64,000 nucleotides of DNA from Oryzisolibacter propanilivorax (GTDB lineage: Bacteria; Pseudomonadota; Gammaproteobacteria; Burkholderiales; Burkholderiaceae_C). The stretch is taken from positions 62,001 to 126,000 of the forward strand of contig NZ_FNHP01000002.1 in assembly GCF_900103645.1 (NCBI RefSeq), given 5' to 3'. Shown piece after piece: positions 10,363 through 19,286 of the stretch (positions are counted from its first letter, which is position 1; each line of letters starts with the position of its first letter). A program made the position numbers and the translations under genes. Under the pieces are notes generated by a model. That model did not search any database, was not told where the DNA came from, and worked only from the letters and a program-made list of their open reading frames with translations.

Positions 10363-11316
10363 CTATTCCCCGGCCTGCTCCATCGCCCGGCGGTGGCGCT
10401 GCACGAACTCCTGGTAGGTGTCGATGCCGCGCAGCTGCAGGATGGTGTTGCGCACGGCAGCCTCCACCAGCACGGCGATGTTGCGCCCGGCCACGACCTG
10501 GATGATGACTTTCAGCACCGGCACGCCCAGCACGCCCTGGGTCAGCGGCTCGTAGGGCAGGCGTTCGTACTCGCGCTCCATCGTCTCCTTGCGCACCAGG
10601 TGCACGATGAGCTTCAGGCGCATGCGCCGGCGCACCGCCGATTCGCCGAAGATGGCGCGGATGTCCAGCAGGCCGATGCCGCGCACCTCCAGCAGGTTCT
10701 GCAGCAGATCCGGGCACTTGCCCTCGATGGTGGTCTGGTTGATGCGGTACAGGTCGACCGCGTCGTCGGCCACCAGGCCGTTGCCGCGCGAGATCAGCTC
10801 CAGCCCCAGCTCGCTCTTGCCCAGGCCGGACTCGCCAGTGATCAGCACGCCCAGGCCCAGGATGTCCATGAACACGCCGTGCATGGTGGTGCGGTCGGCG
10901 AAGTGCTTGGACAGGTAGGTGCGCAGCACATCGATGACGAAGGCCGCCGAGTCGGGCGTGGAAAACAGGGGGATCTGCGCCCGCTCGCACATCGACAGCA
11001 GCTCCGGCAGCGGCGCCTGGCCGTCGGCCAGCACCAGCACCGGCGGCTCCAGCGTGACGATGCGGGCAATGCGCCGCTGGCAATCTTCCGGCGTCGAGTT
11101 GGACAGATAGGCGATCTCACGCTCGCCCAGGATCTGCGCGCGGTAGGGATGGATGTAGTTCAGGTAGCCGACCAGGTCGGCGCTGGAGCGCGCGGCGCGC
11201 ACTGCCACCTCGGTGAAGCGCCGCTCGGAGGCACCCAGGCCGGCGATCCACTGCCACTTCAGCAGGCCGCGGAATTCCTCGAACAGGGCGTCGGCGCTGA
11301 CGACGTTGGGTTTCAC
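10363..11316 (-). CDS. hprK: HPr kinase/phosphorylase
   Basis: Bifunctional enzyme that phosphorylates and dephosphorylates HPr on a serine (317 residues). Walker A GESGLGKS is at residues 161-168; [26 protein letters not shown]-type C-terminal helix is the HPrK signature. In beta-proteobacteria HprK acts on the regulatory PTS rather than on sugar transport; ptsN follows it here on the transcribed-upstream side (30 nt gap between them), supporting that role. Confidence 0.96.
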   Translation of the reverse strand: MKPNVVSADALFEEFRGLLKWQWIAGLGASERRFTEVAVRAARSSADLVGYLNYIHPYRAQILGEREIAYLSNSTPEDCQRRIARIVTLEPPVLVLADGQAPLPELLSMCERAQIPLFSTPDSAAFVIDVLRTYLSKHFADRTTMHGVFMDILGLGVLITGESGLGKSELGLELISRGNGLVADDAVDLYRINQTTIEGKCPDLLQNLLEVRGIGLLDIRAIFGESAVRRRMRLKLIVHLVRKETMEREYERLPYEPLTQGVLGVPVLKVIIQVVAGRNIAVLVEAAVRNTILQLRGIDTYQEFVQRHRRAMEQAGE

Positions 11317-11346
11317 GGCGGCGCGGCCCGGCCGGGCATCAGGGCG

Positions 11347-11832
11347 TCACAGGTCCGGCGCCGGCTGCGGTGCCTGGGCCGAGCGCCAGCTGGAGATCAT
11401 ATGGTGCAGCTCGGCCGCGTCCTGGCAGGACTTCATGCGCTCGCGCAGCGCGCTGTCGCTGAGCAGCTCGGCGATCTCGGACAGGATCTCCAGGTGCTTT
11501 TGCGTCGCCGCCTCGGGCACCAGCAGGAAGATCAGCAGCGCCACGGGTTGCTCGTCGGGTGCATCGAAGCCGATCGGCTGGGCCAGCTGGAACACCGCCG
11601 CCATGGGCGACTTCAGGCCCTTGATGCGCCCGTGCGGAATGGCCACGCCATGGCCCAGGCCGGTCGAGCCCAGGCGTTCGCGCGCGAACAGGCTGTCGGT
11701 GATCAGAGCCCGGGACAGACCGTGCTGACTTTCAAACAGCAGCCCCGCCTCTTCGAACGCGCGTTTCTTGCTGGTGGCATCGACGCTCACGAGCACATGC
11801 GCGGCAGGCAATATGGAAGCAAGTCGGTTCAT
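11347..11832 (-). CDS. ptsN: PTS IIA-like nitrogen-regulatory protein (EIIA-Ntr)
   Basis: Phosphocarrier output domain of the nitrogen-related PTS (161 residues from the chosen start). The phosphorylated histidine is H67 in GVAIPHGRI. The start at 11832 (MNRLASILPA) matches the family; an upstream ATG at 11856 would add eight residues that look non-conserved. It lies between hpf and hprK on the minus strand, the common hpf-ptsN-hprK order; rpoN, which often precedes hpf, is absent here. Confidence 0.95.
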   Translation of the reverse strand: MNRLASILPAAHVLVSVDATSKKRAFEEAGLLFESQHGLSRALITDSLFARERLGSTGLGHGVAIPHGRIKGLKSPMAAVFQLAQPIGFDAPDEQPVALLIFLLVPEAATQKHLEILSEIAELLSDSALRERMKSCQDAAELHHMISSWRSAQAPQPAPDL

Positions 11833-11893
11833 GGTGAATTGACGGGGATTATGCATCCCCTGGCGAAAACCCTTGGAGTGTATCCAGCAGCAA

Positions 11894-11917
11894 CAAAAAA
11901 CCGCCCGGGTGGGCGGT
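11894..11917 (-). terminator. Rho-independent terminator downstream of hpf
   Basis: On the minus strand ACCGCCC-ACC-CGGGCGGT is followed by a run of T. It separates hpf from ptsN, so ptsN expression needs read-through or its own promoter. Confidence 0.8.
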
Positions 11918-11966
11918 CTTCCGGCCTTGTGCGCCTGGATGGGCGCGGATCAGGCGATCAGGCGTT

Positions 11967-12320
11967 TCAGGCAGCGGCGTCGGCTGCCTGCTGCAAGGTG
12001 CTGCGCCGCACGTTGGCTTGGTGGTCCTGCACCTTGTCCTTGTAGCGCACCACCATGCGGTCCAGCTTGTCCATCAGCTCGTCGATGGCCGCGTACAGGT
12101 CGGCGTGCATGCTCTCGACGAACAGGTCGCTGCCCTTGACGCGCAACGTGCATTCGGCGCGCTGGCGCTTGTCCTTTTCCTTCTGGTTTTCCACCGAGAG
12201 CAGCACCTTGACATCAACCACCTGATCGAAATGGCGCAGGATGCGCTCCAGTTTCGAGGTCACGTAGTTGTGCAGCGCCGGGGTCACTTCGAGGTGATGT
12301 CCGCTGATCGTCAAGTTCAT
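11967..12320 (-). CDS. hpf: Ribosome hibernation promoting factor (HPF/YfiA family)
   Basis: Stationary-phase ribosome-binding factor (117 residues, the short type). [20 protein letters not shown] and the basic HPF core ([20 protein letters not shown], then [20 protein letters not shown]) are typical. The ATG is preceded by a strong AGGAGG ribosome-binding site eight bases upstream. Usually placed in the rpoN-hpf-ptsN region; here it is followed by its own terminator. Confidence 0.95.
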   Translation of the reverse strand: MNLTISGHHLEVTPALHNYVTSKLERILRHFDQVVDVKVLLSVENQKEKDKRQRAECTLRVKGSDLFVESMHADLYAAIDELMDKLDRMVVRYKDKVQDHQANVRRSTLQQAADAAA

Positions 12321-12646
12321 GAATGAAGCCTCCTGCGACTGAACTGAGGAAAGGGCCGTCCCGGCAAGACAACCAGCACCGGTGCGGCGGGGGAACTTGA
12401 ATGCATCCAGATCTGGCAGCCACTATGCGCGCGGCACGCGGCCTTGGCAACGCGATTCCCAATGCCGCGCACGGGAAATGGCGCAAGGGCGCCAGAGCCG
12501 GCAGAATCGTCTGCTGGCGCTGCAACCGGCCTGCACCTGCCGCTCGCTAGAATCGCGCCGCCCCCAACGCCCTGCCGGCCACGGCGCGCGCCGCACCGCC
12601 GCCCTGCGGCAACATCCATCCCCTCTCCCTGCCCCTTGCGCCCGCC
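12321..12646. other. Divergent hpf/purC intergenic region (326 bp)
   Basis: No gene seen. It holds the hpf ribosome-binding site at the left edge and, at 12548-12553, a TAGAAT -10-like box followed by CGCGCCG, a plausible purC promoter with a leader of about 90 nt. Confidence 0.5.
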
Positions 12647-13567
12647 ATGACCCAGCCCCGCCCCGCCGCCCTGCACACCTCGGCCCTGACCTCGCTGCCG
12701 CTGTTGGCGCGCGGCAAGGTGCGCGACAACTACGCCGTGGGCGAGGACCGCATCCTGATGGTGGCCAGCGACCGCCTGTCGGCCTTCGACGTGATCATGG
12801 GCGAGCCGATTCCCGGCAAGGGCGAGCTGCTGACGCAGATGGCGCTGTTCTGGTTCGACCGGCTCGGCCACATCGTGCCCAACCACCTGACCGGCGAGGC
12901 GCCCGAGAGCGCGGTCACCGCCGCGGAGGTCCCGCAGGTGCGGGGCCGCTCGATGCTGGTGCGCCGTCTGACGCCTCTGCCCGTGGAGGCGGTGGTGCGT
13001 GGCTACCTGGCCGGCAGCGGCTGGAAGGAGTATCAGGAATCGCGCTCGGTCTGCGGCGTGCCCCTGCCCGAAGGCCTCACCAACGCCGCGAAGTTGCCGC
13101 ACCCCATCTACACCCCCGCGGCCAAGGCAGCGGTGGGCGAGCACGACGAGAACATCACTTTCGAGCGCACGGTGGAGATGATCGGGCTGGACCTGGCCAC
13201 GCGCATCCGCGATATCTCCATCCAGCTGTACGAGGCAGCCGCCGCCATCGCGCTGGACAAGGGCCTGATCATCGCCGACACCAAGTTCGAGTTCGGCCTC
13301 GACGCGGCCGGCCAGCTGGTGCTGATGGACGAGGTGTTGACCCCCGACAGCTCGCGTTACTGGCCGCTGGAGGGCTACGCGGCCGCGCTGGCCGCCGGAG
13401 AGAATCCGCCCAGCTACGACAAGCAGTTCGTGCGCGACTGGCTGGAGCAGGCCCAGGTGGCCGGCAAGCCCTGGGACAAGACCGCGCCGGCGCCGCGCCT
13501 GCCGCAGGATGTGATCGAGCGCACTGCCGCCAAGTACCGCGAGGCACTGCAGCGCCTGACGGCCTGA
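12647..13567 (+). CDS. purC: Phosphoribosylaminoimidazole-succinocarboxamide synthase
   Basis: SAICAR synthetase of purine biosynthesis (306 residues; the longer form seen in beta-proteobacteria and yeast Ade1). ATP-binding [11 protein letters not shown] near the N-terminus, [14 protein letters not shown] next, and later [13 protein letters not shown] and [16 protein letters not shown] are the family signatures. It is separated from purE and purK by the convergent cnoX gene, so this purine cluster is not a single operon. Confidence 0.97.
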   Translation: MTQPRPAALHTSALTSLPLLARGKVRDNYAVGEDRILMVASDRLSAFDVIMGEPIPGKGELLTQMALFWFDRLGHIVPNHLTGEAPESAVTAAEVPQVRGRSMLVRRLTPLPVEAVVRGYLAGSGWKEYQESRSVCGVPLPEGLTNAAKLPHPIYTPAAKAAVGEHDENITFERTVEMIGLDLATRIRDISIQLYEAAAAIALDKGLIIADTKFEFGLDAAGQLVLMDEVLTPDSSRYWPLEGYAAALAAGENPPSYDKQFVRDWLEQAQVAGKPWDKTAPAPRLPQDVIERTAAKYREALQRLTA

Positions 13568-13632
13568 GCCTGAACCAGTCGGCGGCGGTGGGCCTGGCCA
13601 GGCCTAAAGCGCAGGACTCAGGCCCGTTCAAT

Positions 13633-14541
13633 TCAGCTCAGTACCACGCTGGACAGCCGGCGGCGGTAGCGTGCTACCACCGGGTCCTCGGGCGGCACCT
13701 GGCCTTCGGCGACCTTGGGCCGGGGCGGCTCGATGATCTCCAGCACCGCCACGTAGGCCTTGCGCGCGGCGCCATCGTTCCAGCCCTTGTCGCGCATCAG
13801 GATTTCCAGCAGCTCGTCCATGGCGTCGGTCCAGCGCTGGCGCGCGATCAGCCAGCGGGCGCGGCTGAAGCGCGCCTCGAAGTCGCGTGGGCTGGCGGCG
13901 ATTTTTGTGTCAAATCCAGCCAGAGCCGAATCATCGCGCTGGCCTGCAGCTACGAAATCGAGAGCATCGAGCCAGACTTTCAGCGCGCCCAGGCGCTGCA
14001 CGCCCTCGGCCTTGGCGATGACCGGCGCGAACGCCACCTTGGCGTCGTCCTCGCGGCCCAGCTGCAGCAGCAGGCGCACGTAGTCGTAGCGCGCCTCGTC
14101 GTTGGCCGGGTCGGTGGCCACGGCGTGCTGCAGCCGCTCCAGCGCGCCCTCGGTGTCGCCTTCGGCCAGCGCCTCGTGCGCGGCCTCCTCCTCGGCCTGG
14201 CCGGCCAGTTCCTCGACGCTGGGCAGGTGCTTGTCCAGGAAGGCGCGCAGCTGGCCCTCGGACTGCGCCCCCATGAAGCCGTCCACCGGCTGGCCGTTCA
14301 TCAGCAGGATGCAGGTCGGGATGCTGCGGATGCCGAAGGCGGCGGCGAGTTGCTGCTCCTGGTCGGAGTCGATCTTGACCAGCTTAAAGCGGCCGTCGTA
14401 CTCGGTCTCCAGTTTTTCCAGGATGGGGCCGAGCGTCTTGCACGGGCCGCACCACGGCGCCCAGAAATCGACCAGCACGGGCAGCTGCATCGACGCGGCG
14501 ATGACCTCGGTTTCAAAATTCTCTACGGTGACGTCCATCAT
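13633..14541 (-). CDS. cnoX: Thioredoxin-TPR chaperedoxin (CnoX/YbbN family)
   Basis: N-terminal thioredoxin domain (residues 1-110) with an intact WCGPC active site (C31, C34), then tetratricopeptide-like helices to residue 302. E. coli CnoX is a holdase that protects GroEL/DnaK clients from over-oxidation and lacks the CGPC pair; this one keeps it, so disulfide-reductase activity is likely too. Residues about 192-212 are encoded by a stretch matching the local palindromic repeat, with codons (gat, gct, gga, ttt, aca, aaa) unlike the GC-rich surroundings. Convergent with purC. Confidence 0.9.
   Translation of the reverse strand: MMDVTVENFETEVIAASMQLPVLVDFWAPWCGPCKTLGPILEKLETEYDGRFKLVKIDSDQEQQLAAAFGIRSIPTCILLMNGQPVDGFMGAQSEGQLRAFLDKHLPSVEELAGQAEEEAAHEALAEGDTEGALERLQHAVATDPANDEARYDYVRLLLQLGREDDAKVAFAPVIAKAEGVQRLGALKVWLDALDFVAAGQRDDSALAGFDTKIAASPRDFEARFSRARWLIARQRWTDAMDELLEILMRDKGWNDGAARKAYVAVLEIIEPPRPKVAEGQVPPEDPVVARYRRRLSSVVLS
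13901..13965. repeat. Palindromic repeat copy 3 (inside cnoX)
   Basis: CAAATCCAGCCAGAGCCGAA followed by GCGCTGGCCTGCAGCTACGA and AATCGAGAGC resembles the repeat consensus. It lies entirely within the cnoX coding sequence and keeps the frame open. Confidence 0.55.
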
Positions 14542-14632
14542 GTTCTTCAGGCCCTCGGGAAGTGAACGCGCGCGCGGCGCGCGGGTGGTCGGGGATCGTG
14601 GCGCCGATTGTCTGGCATCGCGGCTCGCCGCC

Positions 14633-14638
14633 TAAAAT
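14633..14638 (+). promoter_or_regulatory. purE: Putative purEK promoter (-10 box)
   Basis: TAAAAT followed by CGCGGGC, with a TTGTCT -35-like hexamer at 14608-14613 (19-nt spacer). It lies 54 nt before the purE ATG. Confidence 0.45.
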
Positions 14639-14691
14639 CGCGGGCTTCCCCCACACAACCCGGGACGCCGCCCGCGCGCCCCGCCCCACAC

Positions 14692-15189
14692 ATGAACCCC
14701 CTCCAGATCGGCGTGGTCATGGGCTCTTCCAGCGACTGGGAGACCATGCAGCACGCAGTCGCCATCCTCGAGCAGTTCGGCATTGCGCACGAGGCGCGCG
14801 TGGTCTCGGCGCACCGCATGCCCGACGACATGTTCGCCTACGCCGAAGGCGCGCAGGCGCGCGGCCTGAAGGCCATCATCGCCGGCGCCGGCGGTGCGGC
14901 GCACCTGCCCGGCATGCTGGCGGCCAAGACGCTGGTGCCGGTGCTGGGCGTGCCGGTGGCCAGCCGGCACCTGCAAGGCGTGGACTCGCTGCACTCCATC
15001 GTGCAGATGCCCAAGGGCGTGCCGGTGGCGACGTTCGCCATCGGCGCGGCCGGCGCGGCCAACGCGGCGCTGTTCGCCGTGGCGCTGCTGGCCGTGAATG
15101 ACCCGGCGCTGCGCGCCCGGCTGCAGGACTTTCGCGACCAGCAGACCGCCGCCGCGCGCGCCATGGCGCTGCCACCGGTGCCGGCATGA
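14692..15189 (+). CDS. purE: N5-carboxyaminoimidazole ribonucleotide mutase
   Basis: Class I PurE (165 residues), which moves the carboxylate of N5-CAIR to C4 in purine synthesis. [13 protein letters not shown] near the N-terminus binds substrate; [10 protein letters not shown] carries the catalytic histidine; [13 protein letters not shown] is the other signature. The ATG at 14692 was chosen because it starts the conserved core. The stop overlaps the purK start by 4 nt (ATGA), so the two are translationally coupled. Confidence 0.97.
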   Translation: MNPLQIGVVMGSSSDWETMQHAVAILEQFGIAHEARVVSAHRMPDDMFAYAEGAQARGLKAIIAGAGGAAHLPGMLAAKTLVPVLGVPVASRHLQGVDSLHSIVQMPKGVPVATFAIGAAGAANAALFAVALLAVNDPALRARLQDFRDQQTAAARAMALPPVPA

Positions 15190-16355
15190 GCGCGCACGCC
15201 ATCCTGCCCGGCGCGACGCTGGGCGTGCTCGGCGGCGGGCAGCTGGGGCGCATGTTCGTGCACGCCGCGCAGGCCATGGGCTATGCCACTGCCGTGCTCG
15301 ACCCGCAGGCGGTGAGCCCGGCCGGCCTGGCGAGCCACCGGCACATCCGCGCCGGCTACGAGGACCGCGAAGGCCTGGAGGCGCTGGCGCAGTCCTGCGC
15401 CGCCGTGACCACCGAGTTCGAGAACGTGCCCGCCGGTTCGCTGGCACAGCTGGCGCGCAGCGTGGTGGTGTCGCCGCCGGCGCAGGCGGTGGCCATCGCG
15501 CAGGACCGCGCGGCGGAAAAGGCCCACTTCGTGCGCTGCGGCGTGCCGGTGGCGCCGCACGCGCTGATCGACTCGCAGGCGGCGCTGGCCGCGCTGGACG
15601 CCGCGCCGCTGCTGCCCGGCATCCTGAAGACCGCACGGCTGGGCTACGACGGCAAGGGCCAGGTGCGGGTGACGACCAGCGCCGAGCTGGCCGACGCCTG
15701 GCAGCAGCTGGGCGGCGTGCCCTGCGTGCTGGAGAAGATGCTGCCGCTGGCGCAGGAGTGCTCGGTGATCGTCGCGCGCGGCGCCGACGGCGCCCTGGTG
15801 CACCTGCCGGTGCAGCGCAACCTGCACCGCGGCGGCATCCTGGCGGTGACCGAGGTTTTCGATGGGAATGTGCCTCCAGCCCTCGAAAATCAAGCGCTGG
15901 CAGCTGCGAAATCCATAGCAAACGGCCTGCAGTACGTGGGCGTGCTGTGCGTCGAGTTTTTCGTGCTGCAGGACGGCAGCCTGGTGGTCAACGAGATCGC
16001 CCCGCGCCCGCACAACAGCGGCCACTGGAGCCAGGACGGCGCCGATGTCTCGCAGTTCCAGCTACAGGTGCGCTGCATGGCCGGCCTGCCGCTCACCGCA
16101 CCGCGCCAGCACAGCCCGACCATCATGCTGAACCTGCTGGGCGAGCTGTGGCGCACCGCCGTGGACGGCACCGCCCTGGCCCCGCCGTGGGCCGAGGTGC
16201 TACGCCTGCCCGGCTGCCACCTGCACCTGTACGGCAAGGACCAGCCGCAGCCAGGGCGCAAGATGGGCCATCTGAACATCACCGGCGCCGACGCGCGGAC
16301 GGTGCGCGCCACCGCGCTGCGCGCCGCCGAGCTGCTGGGCATCGAAGCGTTCTGA
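15186..16355 (+). CDS. purK: N5-carboxyaminoimidazole ribonucleotide synthase
   Basis: ATP-grasp enzyme that carboxylates AIR with bicarbonate (389 residues). [20 protein letters not shown] is the N-terminal pre-grasp motif; [11 protein letters not shown] lies in the ATP-binding part and [15 protein letters not shown] near residue 270 is the metal-binding signature. Residues about 226-245 ([20 protein letters not shown]) are encoded by a copy of the local palindromic repeat, with AT-rich codons (aat, cct, gaa, aat, caa, aaa, ata) quite unlike the flanks, although the frame and the overall fold remain intact. Confidence 0.96.
   Translation: MSAHAILPGATLGVLGGGQLGRMFVHAAQAMGYATAVLDPQAVSPAGLASHRHIRAGYEDREGLEALAQSCAAVTTEFENVPAGSLAQLARSVVVSPPAQAVAIAQDRAAEKAHFVRCGVPVAPHALIDSQAALAALDAAPLLPGILKTARLGYDGKGQVRVTTSAELADAWQQLGGVPCVLEKMLPLAQECSVIVARGADGALVHLPVQRNLHRGGILAVTEVFDGNVPPALENQALAAAKSIANGLQYVGVLCVEFFVLQDGSLVVNEIAPRPHNSGHWSQDGADVSQFQLQVRCMAGLPLTAPRQHSPTIMLNLLGELWRTAVDGTALAPPWAEVLRLPGCHLHLYGKDQPQPGRKMGHLNITGADARTVRATALRAAELLGIEAF
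15861..15920. repeat. Palindromic repeat copy 4 (inside purK)
   Basis: GTGCCTCCAGCCCTCGAAAA then TCAAGCGCTGGCAGCTGCGA and AATCCATAGC. It matches the intergenic copies at 7115 and 18428 closely but lies in frame within purK. Confidence 0.75.
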
Positions 16356-16366
16356 AGGCATCCGCC

Positions 16367-17371
16367 ATGATCCTGGACGCCAGCCTGCCCGCCTCGATCG
16401 ACGCCGCCGCGCAGGCGCTGGCGCGCGGCGAACTGCTGGGCCTGCCCACCGAGACCGTCTACGGCCTGGCCGCCAACGCCGACGACGCGCAGGCCGTGGC
16501 GCGCATCTTCGCCGCCAAGGGCCGGCCGGCCGACCACCCGCTGATCGTGCACCTGGCCGACAGCACCCAGGTGCCGCACTACGCGCGCGAAGTGCCGCTG
16601 TTCGCCCAGCAGCTGATGGACGCCTTCTGGCCCGGCCCGCTCACCCTGATCCTGCCGCGCCTGCCGGCACGCGCCGCCGCCGCTGCCGCCGGCCAGGCCA
16701 GCGTCGGGCTGCGCTGCCCGGCGCACCCGGCGGCGCAGGCGGTGCTGGCGGCGTGTGCGCAGTTGTCCGCGCCGGTCCACGGCCTGGCCGCACCCAGCGC
16801 CAACCGCTTCGGCCGCGTCAGCCCGACCACGGCGGCGCACGTCGCGGCCGAGTTTGGGCCGGATCTGCTGGTGCTGGACGGCGGCGCCTGCCCGGTCGGC
16901 ATCGAATCCACCATCGTCGACTGCACGCGCGGCGTGCCGGTGCTGCTGCGCCCGGGCGCGGTCTCGCGCGCCGACATCGAGCGCGCCTGCGGCCTGCGCC
17001 CGCTGTCGAAGGACGAGCTGCAGGCGGGCACCCCGCGCGCCTCGGGTACGCTGCTGGCCCACTATGCTCCGGCCGCGCGCGTGCGGCTGATGGACGCGCG
17101 CCAGCTGCAGGCCGGGCTGGAGCTGCTGGGCGCGGACGCCGCCCACCTGGCGGTGTATGCGCGCACGCCCCTGGCCAGCGCCGCGCGGCGGGTGTTGCTG
17201 CGCGCCATGCCGCAGGACGCCGCCGGTGCGGCGCGCGAGCTGTTCGCGGCGCTGCGCGACTTCGACGACGCCGGCGTGCGGCTGATCTGGATCGAGACGC
17301 CACCGGACACGCCCGACTGGGAAGGCGTGCGCGACCGGCTGGCGCGCGCCGCCGCGGCCGCCGACGCCTGA
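16367..17371 (+). CDS. tsaC: L-threonylcarbamoyladenylate synthase (Sua5 type)
   Basis: Makes threonylcarbamoyl-AMP, the first intermediate of the t6A37 modification on ANN-decoding tRNAs. At 334 residues it is the long Sua5 form: the YrdC catalytic domain (residues about 1-205, with LPTETVYGLAANA, KGRPADHPLIVH and APSANRFGRVSPT) is followed by the C-terminal Sua5 domain. The partner tsaB lies about 4.7 kb downstream in this window. It starts 11 nt after purK, so it is probably co-transcribed with purEK. Confidence 0.95.
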   Translation: MILDASLPASIDAAAQALARGELLGLPTETVYGLAANADDAQAVARIFAAKGRPADHPLIVHLADSTQVPHYAREVPLFAQQLMDAFWPGPLTLILPRLPARAAAAAAGQASVGLRCPAHPAAQAVLAACAQLSAPVHGLAAPSANRFGRVSPTTAAHVAAEFGPDLLVLDGGACPVGIESTIVDCTRGVPVLLRPGAVSRADIERACGLRPLSKDELQAGTPRASGTLLAHYAPAARVRLMDARQLQAGLELLGADAAHLAVYARTPLASAARRVLLRAMPQDAAGAARELFAALRDFDDAGVRLIWIETPPDTPDWEGVRDRLARAAAAADA

Positions 17372-17431
17372 GCGCCCGGCGGCCAGACCGGCCTGCCTTA
17401 CACTGCCAGCCACTTTTTCTTGGAGAAATTC

Positions 17432-18385
17432 ATGGCAGCAAACTGGTTGCGCCGCACCTTCGTGGCCGCGGCATGCGCATCCGCCGCGCTCCTGGCCGCG
17501 TGCGGCTCCAGCTCCACCGAATCGGCGCTGACGCCCGATCGACTGATCGCCTTTGGCGACGGCTTCGCCGACGTTGGCCAGACCGGCTCGCGCTACACCA
17601 TCAACGACGGCAGCGCGAACGTCTGGACGCTGCAGGTGGCTGAGCGCTACGAGCGCCCGCTGCAAAGCGCCTCTGCTGGCGGCCTGGGCTATGCCCAGGG
17701 CAACGCGCGTGTACAGGCCACGCCGGATGCCGCCGGCCAGGCCGCGACGCCGACCGTGACGGCGCAGATCGACCAATTCCTGGCCGGCCACGCCTTTGCT
17801 GCCAACGACCTGGTGATGCTGAGCGCCGGGGTTTCGGACATCATCGCCGGCATGGCCGCGGTGCGCGCCGGCACGCAGACCCCGGACCAGTACGTCGCCG
17901 GCGCGCGCCAGGCCGGCGAGGCGCTGGCCGCGCAGGTGCGCCGCCTGGTGGGCGCAGGGGCGCAGCACATCCTGCTGACCGGCACCTACGATCTGGGCCG
18001 CTCGCCCTGGGCCAAGGCCATCGGCCAGCAAGACCTGATCAGCCGCGCCAGCAGCGCCTTCAACCAGGGTCTGCTGGTGAGCATCGAGGACCTGGGCAAG
18101 AGCGTGCTGTACATCGACGCCGCCTACTACGTGAACGTGTTCGAGGGCTCGCCCGCCTCGTACGGTTTCGACAAGAGCGACACGCCGGTGTGCACCTCGG
18201 TCGATCCCGGCCCGGGCATCGGCATCGGCGCCGGCGAGGTCAACTCCGCGCTGTGCACCAGCGCCACGCTGCTGCCGGGCGCCAAGCCCGAGCGCTATGT
18301 CTTCGCCGACAAGGTCTACCTGACCCCTGCGGCGCAGCGCCAGTTCGGCGACTACGCCTACGACCGCCTGCGCACGCGCTGGTGA
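17432..18385 (+). CDS. SGNH-like lipoprotein lacking catalytic residues
   Basis: Secreted lipoprotein of 317 residues: signal peptide with lipobox LLAAC (Cys24), then an SGNH/GDSL-type alpha/beta domain. Block I reads FGDGFADVG, with Gly44 where the nucleophilic Ser belongs; block III reads GVSDI instead of GxND; block V reads DKVYLTP, with Tyr replacing the catalytic His. It is therefore probably not an active esterase and may bind a ligand or serve a structural role. Start 17432 has GGAGAA five bases upstream; a TTG at 17420 overlaps that site and was rejected. Confidence 0.85.
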   Translation: MAANWLRRTFVAAACASAALLAACGSSSTESALTPDRLIAFGDGFADVGQTGSRYTINDGSANVWTLQVAERYERPLQSASAGGLGYAQGNARVQATPDAAGQAATPTVTAQIDQFLAGHAFAANDLVMLSAGVSDIIAGMAAVRAGTQTPDQYVAGARQAGEALAAQVRRLVGAGAQHILLTGTYDLGRSPWAKAIGQQDLISRASSAFNQGLLVSIEDLGKSVLYIDAAYYVNVFEGSPASYGFDKSDTPVCTSVDPGPGIGIGAGEVNSALCTSATLLPGAKPERYVFADKVYLTPAAQRQFGDYAYDRLRTRW

Positions 18386-18427
18386 CGCGGGCGCGGCGCC
18401 GGCAGTGGCGCCGCCCTGGTTTTTTAT

Positions 18428-18484
18428 GAAATCGGCCTCTAGCCCATATAGAACAAGGACTGGTAGCTATCGAAACAGTAGCTT
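18428..18484. repeat. Palindromic repeat copy 5
   Basis: AAATCGGCCTCTAGCCCATA then TAGAACAAGGACTGGTAGCT and ATCGAAACAG, in the gap between the SGNH-like lipoprotein and the terminator. Confidence 0.8.
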
Positions 18485-18502
18485 GAAGCCGTCTTGAAGA
18501 GC

Positions 18503-18543
18503 AAAAAAAGGCCGGCGCTCCTGACGGAGCGCCGGCCTTTTTC
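18503..18543. terminator. Bidirectional Rho-independent terminator
   Basis: AAAAAAAGGCCGGCGCTC and GAGCGCCGGCCTTTTT form a long perfect stem with A and T runs on both sides. It serves the convergent SGNH-like lipoprotein gene and the ompW-type gene. Confidence 0.9.
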
Positions 18544-18573
18544 CTGGGCGCCGCACCAGTGGCGCCGCGCAGG

Positions 18574-19248
18574 TCAGAAGCGCCAGCCCACGCCGATCGC
18601 CACCACGTCCGGGTTCAGGCGCATGTCGATGCTCTGGCCGCTGGACAGGTGCGAGGTGGTCTTCAGGAAGCTTTTGTAATAGGCCACGTCCAGGAACATC
18701 CGCTCGGTGAAGTTCCAGACGAAGCCGACCTGCGGCGTCAGGCCGAACTTGTTGTCGATGCGCGCCGTGGTCGGGTTGGCGGGCGTGCCGCCGGTGACCG
18801 CGGTGAGCGCGGCGGTGCTGCGGTTCTTGAAGAACTTGCTGTAGGTCACGCCCAGGCCCACGTAGGGGCGGAAGGTGGCGTTGGCCTCGCCAAAGCGGTA
18901 CTGGGCGAACAGCGTCGCCGGCACCACTTTGGTCTCGCCCAGCTTGCCCACGCCGTCGATGGCGCCGTCGCCATAGAAGGAATGCTTGAACGGCAGGCCG
19001 ATGGGCAGGTCCAGCGCCCAGTGGTCGGTCAGCATGTAGGTGATGCCGCCGGTAAGCGCGGTGGCCGAGCCCACATCCACCTTGGTGTTGGGAAAGCTGG
19101 GCGCGGTCAGGTTGTCGCTCTTGGTCTGAGGCGCGATGTGGGTGGCGCCGGCGCGCAGGCTCCAGCTGCCCGCGGACTGGGCGTGGGCCAGCGCGCAGCC
19201 CGCCAGCAGCGCCAGGGCGCAGCCGGTGCGCAGAAGATGCTGTGTCAT
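18574..19248 (-). CDS. OmpW family outer membrane protein
   Basis: Eight-stranded beta-barrel porin-like protein (224 residues). A signal peptide ends at AHAQ (residue 23 or so); the mature chain has alternating strands, the family's DHWALDLPIGLPFKHSF segment, and ends in a C-terminal Phe (VGWRF), the BAM recognition signal. OmpW-type proteins pass small hydrophobic compounds. It starts 38 nt downstream of the SGNH hydrolase gene on the same strand, so the two are probably co-transcribed. Confidence 0.9.
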   Translation of the reverse strand: MTQHLLRTGCALALLAGCALAHAQSAGSWSLRAGATHIAPQTKSDNLTAPSFPNTKVDVGSATALTGGITYMLTDHWALDLPIGLPFKHSFYGDGAIDGVGKLGETKVVPATLFAQYRFGEANATFRPYVGLGVTYSKFFKNRSTAALTAVTGGTPANPTTARIDNKFGLTPQVGFVWNFTERMFLDVAYYKSFLKTTSHLSSGQSIDMRLNPDVVAIGVGWRF

Positions 19249-19286
19249 GGTGAAGGGTGTCCTCGTGGTTCGACGCAATGGGGGGC

